A stretch of 64,000 nucleotides of DNA from Thiocapsa roseilacustris (GCF_041903755.1 NZ_JBBWVE010000017.1:81471-145470), one strand, 5' to 3'. Shown: positions 32,751 to 41,953, numbered from the stretch's first letter. The notes: generated from the sequence alone by a model not told the origin. Program-made: numbers and translations.

Positions 32751-35270
32751 TCAGTCCCCGGCTCGGCGGGGACGCCGGACGCCGGCGACGGGTGTCGCCC
32801 GGGTCGGATCCTCCGGCCAGGCGTGTTTGGGGTAGCGTCCACGCAGCTCCTTGCGGACCTCCGCGTAACCTCGCGCCCAGAAGCCAGCGAGGTCCCGGGT
32901 GACCTGGATCGGGCGACGCGCGGGCGAGAGTAGGTGCAGAAGGAGGGGGACGCGCCCGCGAGCGATGCGCGGGGTCTCGGCAAGACCGAAGAGCTCCTGC
33001 AGTTGTACGGCGAGGATCGGGGTCTCCCCGGCACAATAGTCGATCGATCGCTCGCGGCCCGCCGGGGTCTCGATCCGGGTCGGTGCCTCGCTGTCGAGGC
33101 GTTGTCGCTGACCCCAGTCGAGTCGCGAGGCTAGGATCGGCATGAGGTCGAGCTTTTGGGTTTGTGCGAGCCGCGACATCCCGCTCAGATAGGGCGCCAA
33201 CCAGGCGTGGAGATCCGCGCGCAGCGCCTCGGGCGAGAGATCCGGCCAGTCGCCGTCGGGCTCGAGTCGATGCATCAGGGCGACCCGAGCGCTGAACTGG
33301 AGCGCGGCATCGCTCCAGGCGAGCGCCTGGTCAAATCGAGCGGCGATCTGCTCGAGCAGGATGCCGGCGACATCGTCCGTGGCCTCCATGGGCACAGGTT
33401 GCGCCCTTAGGGTGATCGCCTCCATGCGCTCGACGGCGCGGGCAGCCACCGCCTCACGCTGGCTGTCCCAGAAAAGGCGGCGGCTCACCTCGATCCGCTC
33501 GGCGAAGCAGGTGCGGATCTCGGACTCGGCGATGGGGAGTGCGGACTGGATCCGCCCGTCCGCGCCCGCCGCGTCGAGGCTGGCGATGACCAGATAGGGG
33601 TGGATTGCCAGGGCGTCGTCCTGCGGCAAGAGCGCACCGGTGCCGCCGGCCAGACGATAGCGCCCGTCGGTGCCCTCGCGCCGCTGTGCGATGCGCTCCG
33701 GGTAGGCGAGCGCAAGCAGCTCGGCAGCAGAGCGGGCCGATCCGGGCCGAGCGGATCCGGTTTGGGCATTGCGCGTTAGCCGCTGCAACTGTTGCGAGAC
33801 CCGATCGGCCGCGGCGAGCCGACGCACATCCGCGTCAGGCACGGAGCGTCGCTCGCGCCAGGCATGCAGGGCTTGCAGACGCAGACCCAGATCGGCGGGC
33901 CGGCGTTGTCCGGGCGTGTCGAGCAGCGGGTCGCGCTCGGTGATCAGTGCGCACAGGTCCGCGGCATCGCCGCGGGCCGATTCGGCGGCGCCCAGCAGCA
34001 TCGCGGCTAGTCGCGGATGGACCGGCAGCTCCGCCATCCGCCGGCCGAGCGGAGTCATGGCGCCGCGCGCATCCAAGGCGTCGAGGCGCGTCAGGAGTGC
34101 GACGGCGGACTCCCACGCCGGGCGGGGCGGCGGATCGACCCAGCGCAGAGCGTTCGGATCCGCCACGCCCCAGAGGCGCAGCTCCAAGGCGAGCGAGGCC
34201 AGATCCGCCTGGAGAATCTCGGGCGTTCGGCGCTCGGGCCGGCCTTGCTCCTGCGTGCGGGTCCAGAGCCGATAGCAGACGCCGGGACCCAGGCGCCCGG
34301 CGCGCCCGGCGCGCTGCTCGGCGGAGGCCCGTGCGATGGGCTCGGTCACCAGATGCGTGAGCCCGGAGCCCGGATCGAAGCGCGGTTTGCGGGTCAGACC
34401 GCTGTCGATCACCACTTGGATGCCCGGGATCGTCAGACTGGTCTCGGCGATATCGGTGGAGACCAGCACGCGGCGGTCGGATCCCGCATTCGGAACCAGC
34501 GCCTTCTCCTGCTCCTCGGTCGAGAGACTGCCGTGCAGCGGCAGGATCCGGGTCCGCGCGTCCACCAGCTCGCGCAGCCGTGCGACGCAGCGGTTGATCT
34601 CGCCCGTGCCGGGGAGGAATGCCAGAATGTCGCCCGAATGGCCGGCGAGCGCAGAGCGTACGGCGGAAATCACCGCCGCGACGGCATCTGGACCGGGAGC
34701 GCGCTCGGCATAATGGACCTCGACGGGGAAGCTCCGTCCCTCGCCGCGGATGACGGCCGCATCGCCCAGAAGCCCGGCCAGCGGCTCGGCGTCGAGGGTC
34801 GCGGACATCAACAGCAGCCGTAGATCCGGGCGCAGACCGGCGACCAGGTCCAGCGCAAGGGCCAGCCCCAGGTCCGATTGCAGGCTGCGTTCGTGAAACT
34901 CGTCGAACACAAGGAGTCCGACCCCTTCGAGCGTGGGGTCGGACTGGATGCGTCGGGTTAGGATGCCCTCGGTGATGACCTCGATGCGGCTGCGTGGGCC
35001 GATCCGGCGCTCGAAGCGGATCTGGTAGCCGACGCGCTCGCCGAGCGGCTCGCCCAGAAGCGCAGCCATACGCGTGGCAATCATGCGTGCCGCCGGGCGC
35101 CGAGGTTGAAGCATGAGGATGCGGCCGGCGCCGAGCCATGCCTCGTCCAGTAAGGCAAGCGGGACCCGCGTGGATTTTCCCGAGCCGGTCAGCGCTTGAA
35201 GCACGGCATGTCCGCGACGCAGCGCTGAGCGCAGATCCTCCAGAACAGGCTCGATCGGCAGTGGGTCCAT
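32751..35270 (-). CDS. hrpB: ATP-dependent helicase HrpB
   Basis: An 839-residue DEAH-box helicase. Motifs are Walker A ALTGSGKST, motif Ia LMLQPRRPAARM, DEAH-variant LLVFDEFHERSLQSD (DEFH), motif III LMSATLDA, and the C-terminal RecA motifs VLVSTDIAETSLTI and QRAGRAGRLGPG. The HrpB-specific C-terminal domain (about 680-835, with RLDWGQRQRLDSEAP and LAVQLQELFGLAETP) ends the protein. The ATG at 35270 is chosen (MDPLPIEPVLEDL); upstream ATGs at 35363 and 35378 would add a low-complexity leader. Its RNA substrate is unknown. Confidence 0.93.
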   Translation of the reverse strand: MDPLPIEPVLEDLRSALRRGHAVLQALTGSGKSTRVPLALLDEAWLGAGRILMLQPRRPAARMIATRMAALLGEPLGERVGYQIRFERRIGPRSRIEVITEGILTRRIQSDPTLEGVGLLVFDEFHERSLQSDLGLALALDLVAGLRPDLRLLLMSATLDAEPLAGLLGDAAVIRGEGRSFPVEVHYAERAPGPDAVAAVISAVRSALAGHSGDILAFLPGTGEINRCVARLRELVDARTRILPLHGSLSTEEQEKALVPNAGSDRRVLVSTDIAETSLTIPGIQVVIDSGLTRKPRFDPGSGLTHLVTEPIARASAEQRAGRAGRLGPGVCYRLWTRTQEQGRPERRTPEILQADLASLALELRLWGVADPNALRWVDPPPRPAWESAVALLTRLDALDARGAMTPLGRRMAELPVHPRLAAMLLGAAESARGDAADLCALITERDPLLDTPGQRRPADLGLRLQALHAWRERRSVPDADVRRLAAADRVSQQLQRLTRNAQTGSARPGSARSAAELLALAYPERIAQRREGTDGRYRLAGGTGALLPQDDALAIHPYLVIASLDAAGADGRIQSALPIAESEIRTCFAERIEVSRRLFWDSQREAVAARAVERMEAITLRAQPVPMEATDDVAGILLEQIAARFDQALAWSDAALQFSARVALMHRLEPDGDWPDLSPEALRADLHAWLAPYLSGMSRLAQTQKLDLMPILASRLDWGQRQRLDSEAPTRIETPAGRERSIDYCAGETPILAVQLQELFGLAETPRIARGRVPLLLHLLSPARRPIQVTRDLAGFWARGYAEVRKELRGRYPKHAWPEDPTRATPVAGVRRPRRAGD

Positions 35271-35610
35271 CGGCGGCTCGGGTGCTGGGTCGTTTTCGGA
35301 AGTATCGGCCGAGTTGAGGTGATTTCCAGACAAGAAACGACCTGCGCGTAGGTGAGAATTCATTCGCACGTCCAGCACTCCAGGTCTTCCGGGCGTGCGC
35401 AGTCGGGATGTTTATGCTCGGAAATCACCTGAGTGGATTCATCAGAATCGAGCAGGCACGTCCGTTGCATATATCCTGTTCAAGCTGAGACCGATCATGC
35501 GATCAACACGCGCCCATGTCGCTGTAGGTCGGTTGTGCGCGACCCGGAGCGGGCGCCCACGTCACTGCGCTGCGTGTGCAGCCGAGTGACATTTTCGACC
35601 TTATCGGACC
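35271..35610. other. Spacer between hrpB and the next gene
   Basis: No gene is supported. One 11-bp inverted repeat is present (aggtgatttcc at 35317-35327 and ggaaatcacct at 35420-35430). Part of it could be an N-terminal extension of hrpB if the longer start were used. Confidence 0.4.
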
Positions 35611-36414
35611 TTGCCCGACACGATACCGGAGTCGACCGACGTGCCGATCACATGCCTGCTTGAATCGGCCTTCAAATGGCTCTTCCTCGCCAGTCTCGTG
35701 CTGCTCGCCGTGACCTATTGGCAGAAGGATGATCTCCCGGCGCCCGAGACCTTCGATCGCGGCAGGCTCGAGGCCCCGATTCAGACGCCGACGGATCGCG
35801 AGCCCTTCAGTGTGCGGGTTCGCGATCAGGAGTATCGGATCGAGCCGAAGGCGGAGTACGCGCTCGACGGGGTCGTGGTCAGCTACAGCAACGCCGATGC
35901 GATGAAGAACATCTGGCATCACAAGAGCTGGAAGGATTTTCTCAACCTGCGGGATCTCTGCGTGGTTTGGGGCGAAAACGTGGCGTCGGGAGTCTATCGC
36001 GACATGCGGTTCCGCAACGATAGTTGGACCTGCTGGGCATCCTGGTCGGATCCGGCGGTTACCGCCCGATTCAAGATGGACGCATTGTCCAATAACCATC
36101 TCCTGACCGACGATCGGGCCATCAAGGAGGCCCTGATGTCCGCCGAGCCGGGGGATCAGATCCGATTCAAGGGTGTCCTCGCAGAGTATGTCAATGCCGG
36201 AAACGGCTATGCGCGCGGGACCAGCCTGACGCGCGACGATACAGGCAACGGTGCCTGCGAGACCGTCTATCTCGACGAGTTCGAGATCCTCCACAAGGCC
36301 AACCTGAGTGTCCGTCGGCTCTTCGGCTTTGCGACCTGGATGGCCGTGGTCACGGGCATCGGCTTCTTGATCATGTTGCCGATCGCACCCGTGCGGGCGC
36401 GGCGACGCATCTAA
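35611..36414 (+). CDS. Two-TM conserved hypothetical protein
   Basis: A 267-residue protein (TTG start at 35611, or GTG at 35641). There is one TM near residues 22-40 (KWLFLASLVLLAVTYW) and another near the C-terminus (MAVVTGIGFLIMLPIAPV). The middle ~180 residues are polar and probably periplasmic, with YRIEPKAEYALDGVVVSY, NLRDLCVVWG and a Trp-rich SWTCWASWSD. Similar proteins occur as uncharacterised genes in other proteobacteria. No catalytic motif is recognised. It appears monocistronic. Confidence 0.75.
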   Translation: MPDTIPESTDVPITCLLESAFKWLFLASLVLLAVTYWQKDDLPAPETFDRGRLEAPIQTPTDREPFSVRVRDQEYRIEPKAEYALDGVVVSYSNADAMKNIWHHKSWKDFLNLRDLCVVWGENVASGVYRDMRFRNDSWTCWASWSDPAVTARFKMDALSNNHLLTDDRAIKEALMSAEPGDQIRFKGVLAEYVNAGNGYARGTSLTRDDTGNGACETVYLDEFEILHKANLSVRRLFGFATWMAVVTGIGFLIMLPIAPVRARRRI

Positions 36415-36513
36415 TATACCAAGGGCGTAGGTTGTGCCGAGCCGTGCGAGGCACAACGAAGCGTCGGCGTAAGTTGTGCCTCCTATCGTCGGCACAACCT
36501 ACGGGTATGGAAT
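36415..36513 (-). repeat. Dispersed ~98-bp element A, copy 2
   Basis: This is the reverse-complement counterpart of the element at 16065-16162: the same termini (cgtaggttgtgc / gcacaacctacg), the same internal gcctcgcacggctcgg and cgataggaggcacaac segments, and the same outer attccata / ggtata flanks. It follows directly on the stop codon of the preceding gene. Confidence 0.7.
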
Positions 36514-36632
36514 ATTGCGGATATCACAAAAGCCGACCCCCTGTCTTGCGGCGGCGGGCGTTGCCGATCGGTGTCGGTGGACAAGCGATGCGCAGTCCAC
36601 GAGCGCAGGCGCAGGTTGCGATGTCGTTCGGG

Positions 36633-36833
36633 TTACTCGGCGGCTGCGGTCTCTTCGGCCGCTTCGGGTGCCGGCGGCGCCTTGGGTCGAAGGCGGGTGA
36701 TGAGTTGCTCGTCGAGCAGGACCTTCTCCTTCTCCTCGCCGTGGAGCCATTGCTTGCCCTTGGCCTGCACGGCATAGCGACCGGATTTCTTCTGATAGAT
36801 TCGGTACTCGGCGGTCTTCTTGACTTCGTTCAT
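36633..36833 (-). CDS. Small conserved hypothetical protein
   Basis: A 66-residue charged protein, MNEVKKTAEYRIYQKKSGRY at the N-terminus, then KGKQWLHGEEKEKVLLDEQL, ending in an Ala/Glu/Pro tail. No known domain is recognised, though the sequence looks like a real short gene: codon use suits the genome and the composition is protein-like. The ribosome-binding site is weak. It lies upstream of, and separate from, the DUF4342 gene. Confidence 0.65.
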   Translation of the reverse strand: MNEVKKTAEYRIYQKKSGRYAVQAKGKQWLHGEEKEKVLLDEQLITRLRPKAPPAPEAAEETAAAE

Positions 36834-36884
36834 CGTGGTTCTCTTCTGTTGTCTGGCGGGTGTTTTCGAATCATTTTTAACATT

Positions 36885-36972
36885 TTAAACCGCGCCAGCT
36901 CCGACAGTCGTCGGAGCTGGCGCGGCCAAGCCACTCCCACAAATGACGCATATCGCACCGGGCGCGGCTTAA
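36885..36972 (+). repeat. Dispersed 88-bp element B, copy 1
   Basis: It starts ttaaaccgcgcc and ends gcgcggcttaa. It contains a perfect 16-bp stem (36890-36905 with 36910-36925, loop agtc) followed by caagccactcccac and gacgcatatcgcaccggg. Copy 2 at 44270-44357 has the same order and orientation. The terminal ttaa supplies the stop codon of the DUF4342 gene. Confidence 0.75.
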
Positions 36973-37295
36973 TCGTCCTGATCGATGTCGCGAGGGTTGC
37001 GGAATCGCTCCGGGGGGTCGCGCTGGATCTCGACGCGGAACTGAGCGATCAACGCGGCCATGGCGGCAAGGGCAGCGAGCACGGGCGCGAGGAAGGTTAA
37101 AAGCGCGGCGACGCCCACGCCCGCCGTCAACGGGATCTCCACCAGCGCCTCCCCGCTCGGGCGGCGGATGATCAGCCGGCGAACGTTGCCCTCCTGGATC
37201 AGCTCTTTCACCTTCTCGACCAGCGCGCTGCCCATCACGGTCATCTCCTCGGTCGTGCCGCGTCCGCTTCGGTTGCCGGTCTTGTCGTTTCGCAT
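36969..37295 (-). CDS. DUF4342 domain protein
   Basis: A 108-residue protein. The DUF4342 core is seen in ALVEKVKELIQEGNVRRLII and RRPSGEALVEIPLTAGVG, then a hydrophobic segment (about 62-88, VAALLTFLAPVLAALAAMAAL) likely to be a membrane anchor. Function is unknown. The ATG at 37295 is chosen since the family sequence starts shortly after. Its stop codon lies within repeat element B. Confidence 0.85.
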   Translation of the reverse strand: MRNDKTGNRSGRGTTEEMTVMGSALVEKVKELIQEGNVRRLIIRRPSGEALVEIPLTAGVGVAALLTFLAPVLAALAAMAALIAQFRVEIQRDPPERFRNPRDIDQDD

Positions 37296-37329
37296 GGTCG
37301 GGTTCCGCGGTCCTGTGTGGCCGGGCATC

Positions 37330-38196
37330 CTAGCGGGTTCGGACCGATTCGTCACTCGTTTCGGGCGGTTGGGACGTCCCGAGCGAGCCGATGAAGGCCG
37401 CAAGGCTGCCTTCATAGTCGGGTTGGCTGGTCAGAAAGCCGCTGTTGTGGTCGCCTTGCAGGTCGATGAATCGCTTTGGCTCGTGCGCGGCCTCGAACAG
37501 CTTCCGGCCCAGGGTGTAGGGCACGATCTCGTCGTCCGGGCTGTGCAGGACCAAGAACGGACTGCGCACGCGCGACAGCCGCTCGGCGGCATCGAAGTCG
37601 AATCGCAGGTAGAGAACGCGGTGGAGTCCGGGATAGAGATGGCGCGCCATGTCGCGTGCCGAGCTGAAGCCGGACTCCAGGATGACCCCGCCCGAGGGGA
37701 CGCGCGCGGCCAGATCGGCGGCCACGCTGGCACCGAGCGAGCGCCCGAAGATGAGGATTCGCGTCGGGTCGACCCCGCGCGCCTCGACCAGATGATCCCA
37801 GGCGGCAAGTGCGTCGAGATAGAGCCCACTCTCGTTCGGGTGTCCGGCGCTGCGGCCGTAACCGCGGTAGTCGATGATCAGAACCGATAGCCCCAGCCGA
37901 TTGAAGATGGCGATCGAGTCGCCTCGATGGCTGATATTGCCGGCGTTGCCGTGGAAGAAGAGCAGGGTATGGGTCGCGTGCGGGTGCGGGATGTACCAGC
38001 CGTGAAGCCGAACGCCGTCGTCGGTGGTTAGCTCGACGTCCTCGAACGCGAGGCCCCAATCGGCCGGCGTCGCCGCGATTGCACGGGTCGGGTAGAAGAC
38101 CATGCCGGGTTGGAGCATCCACAGCAAGGCGTTGAGCAAGATGACCCCGGTCATCGCTACGCCTGTGACGGCGAGAAGGGTCGGAAACCCGGACAT
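37330..38196 (-). CDS. BEM46/ABHD13-like alpha/beta hydrolase
   Basis: A 288-residue membrane-anchored hydrolase with an N-terminal TM (about 5-28). The alpha/beta fold is visible: LLFFHGNAGNISHR (oxyanion region), IIDYRGYGRSAG, the nucleophile elbow FGRSLGASVA (catalytic Ser), SPDDEIVPY (catalytic Asp) and GDHNSGFL (catalytic His). The ATG at 38196 has GGGAG five bases upstream. Substrates of this subgroup are unknown. Confidence 0.9.
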   Translation of the reverse strand: MSGFPTLLAVTGVAMTGVILLNALLWMLQPGMVFYPTRAIAATPADWGLAFEDVELTTDDGVRLHGWYIPHPHATHTLLFFHGNAGNISHRGDSIAIFNRLGLSVLIIDYRGYGRSAGHPNESGLYLDALAAWDHLVEARGVDPTRILIFGRSLGASVAADLAARVPSGGVILESGFSSARDMARHLYPGLHRVLYLRFDFDAAERLSRVRSPFLVLHSPDDEIVPYTLGRKLFEAAHEPKRFIDLQGDHNSGFLTSQPDYEGSLAAFIGSLGTSQPPETSDESVRTR

Positions 38197-38344
38197 TGAT
38201 CTCCCTGCGGACACGGTTGTCGATGCTTGACCGAAGTTTACGCCTTCGGCCGAACCCACAACAACGCGGCTCGGGGCGCGGAGGATGCACCAAACGTCGA
38301 GCTCATTCGAAAGTTGGCATCTCGCTCTGAACGCGGTTTAGGCA

Positions 38345-38926
38345 TCAGAAATCGATCACCTTTTGTGCGCCGAGGAAGAGCGGTCCGACGGTTTCCGGGG
38401 TACCGATCTCGGCTCCATCCAACAAATCAGTTTCCGAGTATCCTCGGCTGAGCCAGCATAAGGGGCAGACCACCACCCGACCGCCGACATCCAGGAACTG
38501 CGTGACGAGGTCGATCAGCAGGGTGTAATCGTCTGGAACCGATATGCCGAGATCGATTGATTCGTATCCCTCGGTGTCCGGGTCAGGATCGAAGCAGGGC
38601 TGGGCCCCCGCTCGGGAATTGATTAGGAACGTTTTGTTGACCAGCTTCACACCTGCAAGGGCGGGAAACATGCCGACATGCTGTCCGGTGGCTTCGGCGG
38701 CCGTTTGCAGGTTACGTGCGAGGGTGGTTGCGATACATGCCGCCTCGACGGCGGCGCTGTCGATGATGGGAAGATTCCGACCCCTCGGAGTCGCGACCAC
38801 CAGATCCTGTTTGAACGTGACCACGATGGCCTCGGGCACCTCCGCTTGGACGGGCGCCGACAGCATAGGGCAAAGAACGAGAAAGGCACCGCCGAGGGCG
38901 AGCCTGGTGAGCTTGGGGGATGTCAT
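38345..38926 (-). CDS. Secreted DsrE-family-like protein
   Basis: A 193-residue exported protein (signal peptide ends near SAPVQAE). The C-terminal part VVVCPLCWLSRGYSETDLLDG, followed by AEIGTPETVGPLFLGAQKVI, matches the end of DsrE-type sulfur-relay proteins, where a Cys in this position can bind sulfur. The ATG at 38926 has GGAGAC upstream. Exported DsrE-like proteins occur in sulfur bacteria, but the role is unproven. It has no operon partner. Confidence 0.65.
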   Translation of the reverse strand: MTSPKLTRLALGGAFLVLCPMLSAPVQAEVPEAIVVTFKQDLVVATPRGRNLPIIDSAAVEAACIATTLARNLQTAAEATGQHVGMFPALAGVKLVNKTFLINSRAGAQPCFDPDPDTEGYESIDLGISVPDDYTLLIDLVTQFLDVGGRVVVCPLCWLSRGYSETDLLDGAEIGTPETVGPLFLGAQKVIDF

Positions 38927-39494
38927 CGCATGTCTCCGTTGAGATCGGTTGGTGTGACCGCGGAGCGAGATCGTTACCTGATAGACGTCGACTCGCCGAC
39001 TACGCAATTTCCGAGCTCGGGATCGATTCCTGTGGTGACGGCATCGAAACCATCGTCGGCCCGGCGTATATCAGTGTATTGCGATATTCTGACGTTGCTA
39101 GGCCGACTCCTTGCGGAGATGATGAAGATCAGCGAGCAGAGAATTCTTGGGTGCAACCCGGACCGGGTTGACATTTCTCCTGGTACGGCAAGGCGAGCTG
39201 AGGTGTTCTAAGAAGGTTTGCGGCGCTGAGCCGGCACCGAGCCCCTGCTCCCACGTGCGTGGAGGCAGCGGTAGATCGTCACCCCCCCGCCACCGTGCAT
39301 CGAAGGCTTTTTCCGATCGTCGATGTGCACTCGACCCGCTGGCCGTTAGGCCAACGCAAGACGTCGACGACAGGTCGACGATCCCGGGGCGTCGGCCGTT
39401 CCGCGACGACCTTCGGTGTGGCTTGTGCCCAATTCGAGAGCGAAGATGCCGGGTGACGAGGGGCCAGCCGCTTGCAAACATCCAGGGGAGCAGG
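38927..39494. other. Intergenic stretch with no recognised feature
   Basis: About 570 bases between the DsrE-like gene and srkA. Open frames on both strands here give low-complexity Arg/Ser/Gly/Pro products without family features, so none is called. No repeat copy was found. Confidence 0.45.
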
Positions 39495-40490
39495 TCAAGG
39501 CGGGCTCGCCCACAAGGGCCCTTCCTCCATCGCCGCGATCTGCTCGCGCAGCTGCAGGATGTGATCCTCCCAAAAACGCGGTGCGCCGAACCAGGGGAAG
39601 GCGGCGGGGAAGGCCGGATCCTCCCAGCGTCGGGCGAGCCACGCAGCGTAGTGGATGATGCGCAGGGTGCGCAGCGCCTCGATCAGATGAAGCTCGCGGT
39701 AGTCGAGCTCGAAGAAGTCCTCGTAGCCGGCCAAGACGTCGGCGAGCTGCCCGCTCATCTCATCGCGATCACCCGAGAGCAGCATCCAGAGATCCTGAAT
39801 GGCCGGGCCCATGCGCGCGTCGTCGAAGTCGACGAAGTGCGGGCCGGCGTCCGTCCAGAGCATGTTGCCGCGATGACAGTCCCCGTGCAGTCGGATCAAG
39901 GCCGGTGAGCCGGTGCGCGCGTAGCAGGCGCGCACGCCGACGAGCGCCTGCTCGACGACGCTCTCGTAGGCGGGAAGCAGGTCCTTCGGGATCCAGTCGT
40001 GCTCCAACAGAAAGGCCCGCGGCTCCTCTCCGAAGGAGTCGATATCGAGCGTCGGTCGGTGCGCGAAGGGCTCGACTGCGCCGATCGCATGAATACGCCC
40101 GAGCAGGCGCCCGAGCCACTCGAGGACGCTCGGGTCATCGAGCTCTGGCGTGCGACCGCCGCGCCGAGGTGTCAGGGAGAAGCGGTGGCCGGCATAGGCG
40201 TGCAGGGTTCGGCCGTCGAAGATCGCAGGCGGCACCGCCGGGATTTCATGCTCGGCCAGCGTCCGCGTGAAGGCGTGCTCCTCGAGGATCGCCGCGTCGC
40301 TCCAGCGTCCCGGCCGGTAGAACTTTGCGATGAGCGGCTGCGCATCCTCGATCCCGATCTGGTAGACGCGATTCTCGTAACTGTTGAGTGCGAGCATGCG
40401 CCCGTCGGTCGGCAGCCCGAGACTTTCGATCGCGGTGAGCACGAGATCCGGGCTGAGATCGGCGTAAGGGGTGGGATTGGGCGTTATCAT
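39495..40490 (-). CDS. srkA: Stress response kinase A (YihE/RdoA)
   Basis: A 331-residue Ser/Thr protein kinase of the choline-kinase-like fold. Motifs are NSYENRVYQIG with the ATP Lys in LIAKFYRPGRW, the catalytic loop IRLHGDCHRGNMLW and the metal motif FVDFDDARMGP. SrkA counters stress-induced cell death through MazEF in E. coli. The start at 40490 fits the family (MITPNPTPYADLSPD). It is divergent from the following gene. Confidence 0.93.
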   Translation of the reverse strand: MITPNPTPYADLSPDLVLTAIESLGLPTDGRMLALNSYENRVYQIGIEDAQPLIAKFYRPGRWSDAAILEEHAFTRTLAEHEIPAVPPAIFDGRTLHAYAGHRFSLTPRRGGRTPELDDPSVLEWLGRLLGRIHAIGAVEPFAHRPTLDIDSFGEEPRAFLLEHDWIPKDLLPAYESVVEQALVGVRACYARTGSPALIRLHGDCHRGNMLWTDAGPHFVDFDDARMGPAIQDLWMLLSGDRDEMSGQLADVLAGYEDFFELDYRELHLIEALRTLRIIHYAAWLARRWEDPAFPAAFPWFGAPRFWEDHILQLREQIAAMEEGPLWASPP

Positions 40491-40552
40491 GCGCCGATTC
40501 TAACGGATCCCGGTCTGCGGGGTCGGGAAACGGGAGCCGCGGGAGCACCATC

Positions 40553-41515
40553 ATGTATCGACATCCGAAACGTCTCGGCTTCTGGCCAGCCGCTCTGCTC
40601 GTCCTCCTGAGCGCATCGTCCGTCCGGGCCGAGGCGCTGCGCTTCTTCGCGGCGGGTGATCTGCCTTACTTCGACGCCGAGACCGAGCAGCTTCGCGCTC
40701 TCTTCGACACGGCCGAGGCCGAAGGGACGCCCTTCCTGATCCATGTCGGCGACATCAAATCCGGCAGCAGTCCCTGCACCGACGTGAATCTGGATGCGGT
40801 CGCGGATCTCTTCCGGGCCAGGACCGTGCCCGTCCTCTACACGCCCGGCGACAACGAGTGGACCGATTGTCACCGCGAGGGTGCTGGCGCTAAGGATCCG
40901 CGGGAGCGGCTGGCGCGGGTGCGCGAGGTCTTCTACGGGGATCCGGGCGTGCTCCGGCTCGATCGCCTCGGTGTCGTCCGAGGCGAGGGTGCCGATGCCG
41001 TCGAATATCCCGAGAATTACGTGTTCATGCGCGACGGGGTTCTTGTCGTCTCGGTTCATGTCGTCGGCAGCAACAACGGCGATGCGCCGGACGACCCGGC
41101 CGCGGTCGCCGAATTCGAGGCACGCGATGCCGCGAACGTGCGTCTCCTGCGCCAAGCGACCGCGCTGGCCGCGGAGCGCGACGCGAACGCGATGGTCATC
41201 GTCTTTCACGCGAATCCCCAATTCGAGAAGGCCCGGCCGGGGCGCGGCTTCGTTCGCCTGCATCGTGCGCTCGCGGAGCTGATGGATGCCTATCCCGGAC
41301 CGGTGCTCGCGATCCATGGCGACACGCATCGCTTCAAGCACGATCGACCCCTGATCGACCCCGCGACGGGCGAGCCCTTCGAGCGCTTCGTGCGCATCGA
41401 GGTCCCCGGCTCGCCGGTCGTCGGCGGGGTCTGGATCAGTGTTGAACCGCAAGCGGAGGAGCCGTTCGGGGTCAGCGAGATGTATCCGATTGGGCGGGAT
41501 CGGTTGATGGAGTGA
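40553..41515 (+). CDS. Secreted metallophosphoesterase-like protein
   Basis: A 320-residue exported protein with signal peptide ending near SVRAEAL. The metallophosphoesterase-like layout is FFAAGDLPYFD, LIHVGDIKSG, YTPGDNEWTD, FHANPQFE and IHGDTHRFKHD. The sites with Asp/Asn/His are there, but the usual DxH at the start is replaced by GDLP, so the active site may be altered. Similar proteins are found in other Proteobacteria as conserved hypotheticals. Confidence 0.7.
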   Translation: MYRHPKRLGFWPAALLVLLSASSVRAEALRFFAAGDLPYFDAETEQLRALFDTAEAEGTPFLIHVGDIKSGSSPCTDVNLDAVADLFRARTVPVLYTPGDNEWTDCHREGAGAKDPRERLARVREVFYGDPGVLRLDRLGVVRGEGADAVEYPENYVFMRDGVLVVSVHVVGSNNGDAPDDPAAVAEFEARDAANVRLLRQATALAAERDANAMVIVFHANPQFEKARPGRGFVRLHRALAELMDAYPGPVLAIHGDTHRFKHDRPLIDPATGEPFERFVRIEVPGSPVVGGVWISVEPQAEEPFGVSEMYPIGRDRLME

Positions 41516-41556
41516 ATCTGGTCGGTCCGCCGCGTAGGACGCCCATGGCCACGGGA

Positions 41557-41674
41557 TCAATCCGCGTCCGAGAGCCCACGGGACACCTCCATTGCATCGT
41601 GCAGCAGGCGGATGACCTGGATATCGCCGTCCGGCGCGACGCGATAGACGAGGAGATGAGGAGCTTCGTCATCC
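41557..41674 (-). pseudogene. parE: parE toxin remnant (C-terminal ~40 codons)
   Basis: Downstream of parD, the reverse strand reads DDEAPHLLVYRVAPDGDIQV, then IRLLHDAMEVSR, which matches the C-terminal third of ParE toxins (H-LL-YR- and ILH---D). The expected first ~55-60 residues, from start codon to the middle, are absent; the parD stop abuts the middle of the toxin domain. It is a deletion remnant. Confidence 0.7.
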
Positions 41675-41953
41675 CTAACGAGGCAGCTCGGCTGGCTCGA
41701 TGCTGTCGAGATAGTCGGCGATCTCGGCCCGCGTGCGGACAGCCTCAAATCGACCTTCATCCATCTCGCGCAGACCGATATCGACGGCCTCTCGGAGTGC
41801 TTCCAAGCGCGCGGCATCCTCGGCCACGCGTTGTTCGAGCAAACGCAGACCCTCCCGCAGCACCTCGCTGGCGTTCTGGTACCGACCGCTGTCGACAAGG
41901 CTGCCGATCAGTGATTCTTGATGATCCGTAAGGACCACGTTTCTTGTAGGCAT
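41675..41953 (-). CDS. parD: ParD-like antitoxin (CopG/RHH)
   Basis: A 92-residue antitoxin. The N-terminal ribbon-helix-helix is RNVVLTDHQESLIGSLVDSG, then RYQNASEVLREGLRLLE, the ParD hallmark. The C-terminal toxin-binding tail is acidic. It starts at the ATG at 41953 (an upstream ATG at 41965 gives four more residues). Its parE partner is a remnant, so this copy is an orphan; it may survive as a repressor of its own promoter or as an anti-addiction module. Confidence 0.9.
   Translation of the reverse strand: MPTRNVVLTDHQESLIGSLVDSGRYQNASEVLREGLRLLEQRVAEDAARLEALREAVDIGLREMDEGRFEAVRTRAEIADYLDSIEPAELPR

Noticed and set aside
39147..39481. Open frames on both strands upstream of srkA
   Set aside because: Low-complexity products, no domain, no ribosome-binding site; the region is reported as empty.
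41472..41672. Open frame overlapping the parE remnant
   Set aside because: It is in a different frame from the ParE-like sequence and has no toxin feature.
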